From Phytophthora colocasiae (lineage: Eukaryota; Oomycota; Peronosporomycetes; Peronosporales; Peronosporaceae): DNA of 64,000 bases. How positions within the stretch are numbered: the stretch's first letter is position 1; each line of letters starts with the position of its first letter. Made by a program: the position numbers and the translations under genes. The DNA lies in contig JAGKQI010000087.1 in assembly GCA_018806915.1 (NCBI GenBank), positions 1,302,001 through 1,366,000 on the forward strand, in the 5' to 3' direction. Of the stretch, positions 60,896 through 64,000 are shown one piece after another. The notes under the pieces were generated by a model. That model searched no databases. It was not told where the DNA came from and was given only the letters and a program-made list of their open reading frames with translations.

Positions 60896-62071
60896 ATGGA
60901 TGGTCTGAACTCTACGACTGCTGCAATTACGTCTGGAGTATTGTCAGTTGGACAAGTTGTGTCGATTTGGTAGGATAACAGGTTGGCGGTACTAACAACA
61001 GGTGGATAGGGGCCTGGAAGTACTTAACAGGTGGGTAGTGCTAGAACAACAGATATTAATTATTTTCCGATTCAGTCGTCTGTAACCACGATTCCGTTGT
61101 CGGTGGCTCCTACATTGATTTCTACTGGAACTTCTGTGATGAATACAGCTACTAGTGTTGTTCCTGCGGGTTATGCAGCTAGTGTTGGTGGTTCAACTGG
61201 ATTACCGAGTAGTGGAGTGGCACCTGTCTTGTCAGCGTGTAGTGGAAGTGGTATTGGATCTGGAAATGCTGGTGGTGTATCAAACTCCGGGTTTTCTGTA
61301 GGTCCTAGTGTACCGAACGTGCCAAACTTTAGTGGAGCGTGCTATAATTCTGGTGGCTTCAATTTTGGTGCAAATCCAAGTGGACAATCAGGCTTTACCG
61401 GATTTGGATTTCCTCGAGCTGGATTGCCGACGACACCAATAAAAATGGATAATGTGCCTAAAAGGAAAGGAAGTTTTGATCTCTATGCTGTGCAATTGCG
61501 AGCATTTTTGATTCGTGTGGGTTGTTGGAGTGTCGTGGATGGAACATTTGATCACAGTGATCCATTGCTGGGAGCGAGTTTTTCTGTGAGGGATAACGTA
61601 GCTCGTGAGGCTATTCTGTCTGGTGTCCCTGCTCAAGATGCTGAAATGATCTGCCAGGAAGACACGGCTCAAGCAATGTGGAATCGCTTTGTTGACAAGC
61701 AAACTAAGAGAGAATATTCCAATTACATCTTTGCTCGTGCTGAGTTTTACTCCAACGTGTACACAACAGACAAAAGTATTGAACAATGGTTACGCGATAT
61801 GGAGTCATTGCGAAGACAATTGTTGCACTATGGGAAGCGTGTGTCTGATGATGACTACGCAGAGACTCTTCTGGGTCATGTTGCTCGTACTCACCGCGAT
61901 GTAGTACGTCAATGCGATGTAGTACGTCAATTCTCTAAACATTACATTGTGCGGCGTGATGGTGGTGCTGATCGCCCGGTGCCTACTGCCAATCAAGTGA
62001 TGAATGCCCTTCGCGCTGAATCGGCCCTGGATGAGAAAATTGGTGCCGAAGAACAAAAACCTAGGGGGTAA
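60896..62071 (+). pseudogene. Copia 3 gag, interrupted 5' end
   Basis: The natural ATG at 60896 (MDGLNSTTAAITSG) is in frame with the main gag frame but meets stops from about 60971 within a stretch holding three AACAGGTKG motifs. The frame reopens at about 61031, with the next ATG at 61139. A Ser/Gly/Val-rich N-terminus leads into the gag core (RKGSFDLYAVQLRAFLIRVG, EDTAQAMWNRFVDKQTKREY, LRRQLLHYGKRVSDDDYAETL), then a stop at 62069. The lesion may force initiation at 61139. Confidence 0.75.
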
Positions 62072-64000
62072 GAATAAGCGAAAGAGAGGTACTCACAACA
62101 AGAAGACTCAGAAAGAGAAGAATCAGCAACGCAATTCTGGCGGAAAGCAGAAAGGCAAGCAAGAAACTCGAACCTGCTATCACTGTGGTGAAGTTGGACA
62201 TTTGCGGCCTAACTGTCCGGACCGAAACCAAGATTCCTCGGAGGACGAAAGATCTGAGAAGGACTTTGCAACGTCAGAGCGCAAGCGATGGCAGAACAAG
62301 TCGGGCAATGATAGTAAGAAGAAGAAGGTTGATGCAGTTGGTATTATCTCTCGCGATTCTTTGACTGTGAGTTCTGTGACTGAATCACGTGGTGGTTGCG
62401 AGTGGGTATTGGATTCTGCAAGCGATGTACACGTATGCAAACGACAAAATCTGCTATCCGAACTGGAAAATGATTCAACACACGTCTTTCAAGGCTATGA
62501 TGGAGGCATATCTGGTAATGAAAAAGTTGGAAATGTGCAGCTTCAGATCAAGAACAGTAAACAGCCGCACCAAGATGTTGTCTTGAAGTTAAAGAACGTC
62601 TTGTTTAAATCTTCCGCGCCAGATAATTTACTTAGTCTTGACGTGATGGAAAAAGACGGTTGGAACTGGAAAACGGGATTCCGTGATTCTCGTCGTGTGG
62701 CATGGCTATCGAAAGGGAAAGTGCAGTTGTTATTGGTAAAGACTCACGGTAGATATCGTTTGGAGGCTACACCAAGCACTGTGTTTCACGTCCCATCGCT
62801 GCGTCAATGCAGTCAAGTTGTTTCTAATGATACTGAACGTGGTGCTACTGGTAGACCAACAAGTGCTACTGGTAACCATAACGTCGCAGTCCCTGCTGAG
62901 GCTAAGAAATGCGATGCAGACTCACTTGGACGTTGGCACCTACGCTTCGCTCACTTGAACTTTCCTGCACTGAAGAAGATGGCTCGGCAACAAGTGACTG
63001 TGGGTATGAAGAACACGTTGCATGATGATCTTGACACTCCGTGTTGGAGCTGTAGGGCGGTAAAGATGACAAGAATGTCGTACAAGAAGATGAAGACTCG
63101 TCGTGCGATTAAGCCTTACCAGAAGTTAATGTCAGACATGTGCTACATGGGAATAGTGACGTATGATGGATACTCACATCTTCAGCTCGTCCAGGATGAA
63201 GCAAGTCGGTACTTGTGGGGATTTCTGATGAGACGCAAGGAAGATGCTTCGGACGTTGTGTTAGCTCAAGGACATAAGATTGAGGTTTTCAACTCTGACC
63301 AAGGCCGTGAACTTCTTAACAACAAGATGACAGCTTATTTCACTGCTCATGGATTTGAGTATACCTGGACAAATGGGTACAGTCCGGAAGAGAATGGACT
63401 GGTGGAGAGAATGAACGGTATTGTAGCGGCTCAAGTGCGTTGTATTTTGACGACTGCAAATATGCCAAACCTCCTGTGGGGAGAAGCGTTCAATTTCGCT
63501 GTGGAAGTGAGAAACATTTCGGCTTCAAAGGCTTTGGATGGTGAAACGACGTATTTCAAGCGCTTCAGTGAGTGTCCTGACGTCTCCAAGCTACGGATTT
63601 GGGGCTGTCTTGTCTTCGTATTCACACCGAAGAAGCTTCGAAAGAACAAACTTGAGAACCCTGGTAAAGCTGGGTTATTCATGGGCTTTACCAAGCACTC
63701 TGAGAGCTTTCGTGTGTTAAGTCTCGTTACTGGTAATGTACAAGAAGTTCGGGCTGTGGATTTTCACGAGGAGTGGACTGTAGATCGCAGTTATGTGGAT
63801 CGTTTACTCGCTAATCGGTATGGTAAAGGGCGTGCTCGCTCACTACCAACTGTGATTCCTTTCGTCCGTCTTCCTGTGAGTGGTGTGATGTGTCATGATA
63901 GTGATGATAGTTCGCTGGTCTCTGATGAACATCCTTCGAAGCGCCGCCGTTGCGACGGTGATGCTACTGCTTTTCAAGCTGAAGTGGGAGCTCCGGTCTA
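62061..64000 (+). CDS. Copia 3 pol, partial: zinc knuckle, protease, integrase
   Basis: Open to the window end in the +1 frame relative to gag. In order: a basic stretch, zinc knuckle CYHCGEVGHLRPNC (near 62175), and protease motif WVLDSASDVHVC (near 62405), with DSA in place of the common DSG. Then the integrase zinc-binding HHCC (WHLRFAH...CWSC, 62936-63052) and catalytic Asp (MSDMCYMG, 63131), Asp (NSDQGREL, 63292) and Glu (PEENGLVERMNG, 63386). The integrase C-terminus is followed by an acidic linker. RT is expected next, beyond the window. The gag-pol junction reads CCT AGG GGG TAA. Confidence 0.88.

Larger units (their letters stand above)
60581..64000 (+). mobile_element. Copia LTR retrotransposon 3 (runs off the right edge)
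   Basis: 5' LTR at 60581-60833, primer site at 60834-60846, gag, zinc knuckle, protease and integrase. RT, RNase H and the 3' LTR lie outside the window. Its LTR and leader match the macrosatellite units, so it is their likely source. Codon choice is more AT-rich than in Copia 1 and 2 and motifs differ, so it is a separate family. Confidence 0.92.

Noticed and set aside
42236..61000. Bacterial or plasmid origin of the window
   Set aside because: Short GT-AG introns, RxLR effectors, Copia/Gypsy/piggyBac elements and GPI-type tails indicate a eukaryotic oomycete genome.

Overview
The window looks like a repeat-rich accessory region of a Phytophthora-type oomycete (a plant-pathogenic stramenopile). 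The evidence is a family of secreted RxLR-dEER effector genes, oomycete-style core promoters (TCAYTYY followed by an ATTTNC-type block) just upstream of start codons, short spliceosomal introns, and several LTR retrotransposon families. The species cannot be named from sequence alone. No bacterial-style operons, rRNA, tRNA or CRISPR arrays were seen.

Layout. 0-3.5 kb: decayed genes (a TMEM184/DUF300 relic and a coiled-coil ORF), the latter split by a complete 1.28-kb miniature LTR element with 5-bp target duplication. 3.9-4.6 kb: an intact RxLR effector. 5.1-9.0 kb: Gypsy debris (a chromodomain tail and a gag-like gene on the other strand). 10.9-12.95 kb: a decayed, intron-containing piggyBac transposase. 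14.1-26.5 kb: an interleaved, duplicated cluster of RxLR effectors, F-box-like/macro-domain genes and Thr-rich genes with a GPI-type tail. One Thr-rich copy is split by a 5.3-kb Copia element (19827-25129). 27.2-35.3 kb: two minus-strand units of a Tyr/His-rich secreted-protein gene plus bZIP-like pseudogene, split by a second Copia element (28568-34036). 35.4-41.3 kb: two GT71-type mannosyltransferase genes with a pogo-like transposase relic between them. 42.2-52.98 kb: six plus-strand, head-to-tail ~1.9-kb units of the same Tyr/His-rich gene and bZIP-like pseudogene. 53.06-60.58 kb: eight ~940-bp tandem units, each fusing a Copia LTR, primer-binding site and gag leader to the 3' end of the Tyr/His-rich gene. 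60.58 kb to the right edge: the third Copia element, probably the source of those LTR pieces.

How it fits together. The likely intact host genes are two RxLR effectors, one F-box/macro protein, two Golgi-type mannosyltransferases and three Tyr/His-rich secreted proteins. The rest is a record of duplication and decay. The most striking feature is the chimeric LTR/host-gene-tail macrosatellite: a retrotransposon appears to have inserted in the last unit of a gene array, after which the host-element junction itself was amplified. Three diverged Copia families share an internal tRNA-iMet (half-tRNA type) primer site and a GGAGG...CCTCC inverted motif in their LTRs.
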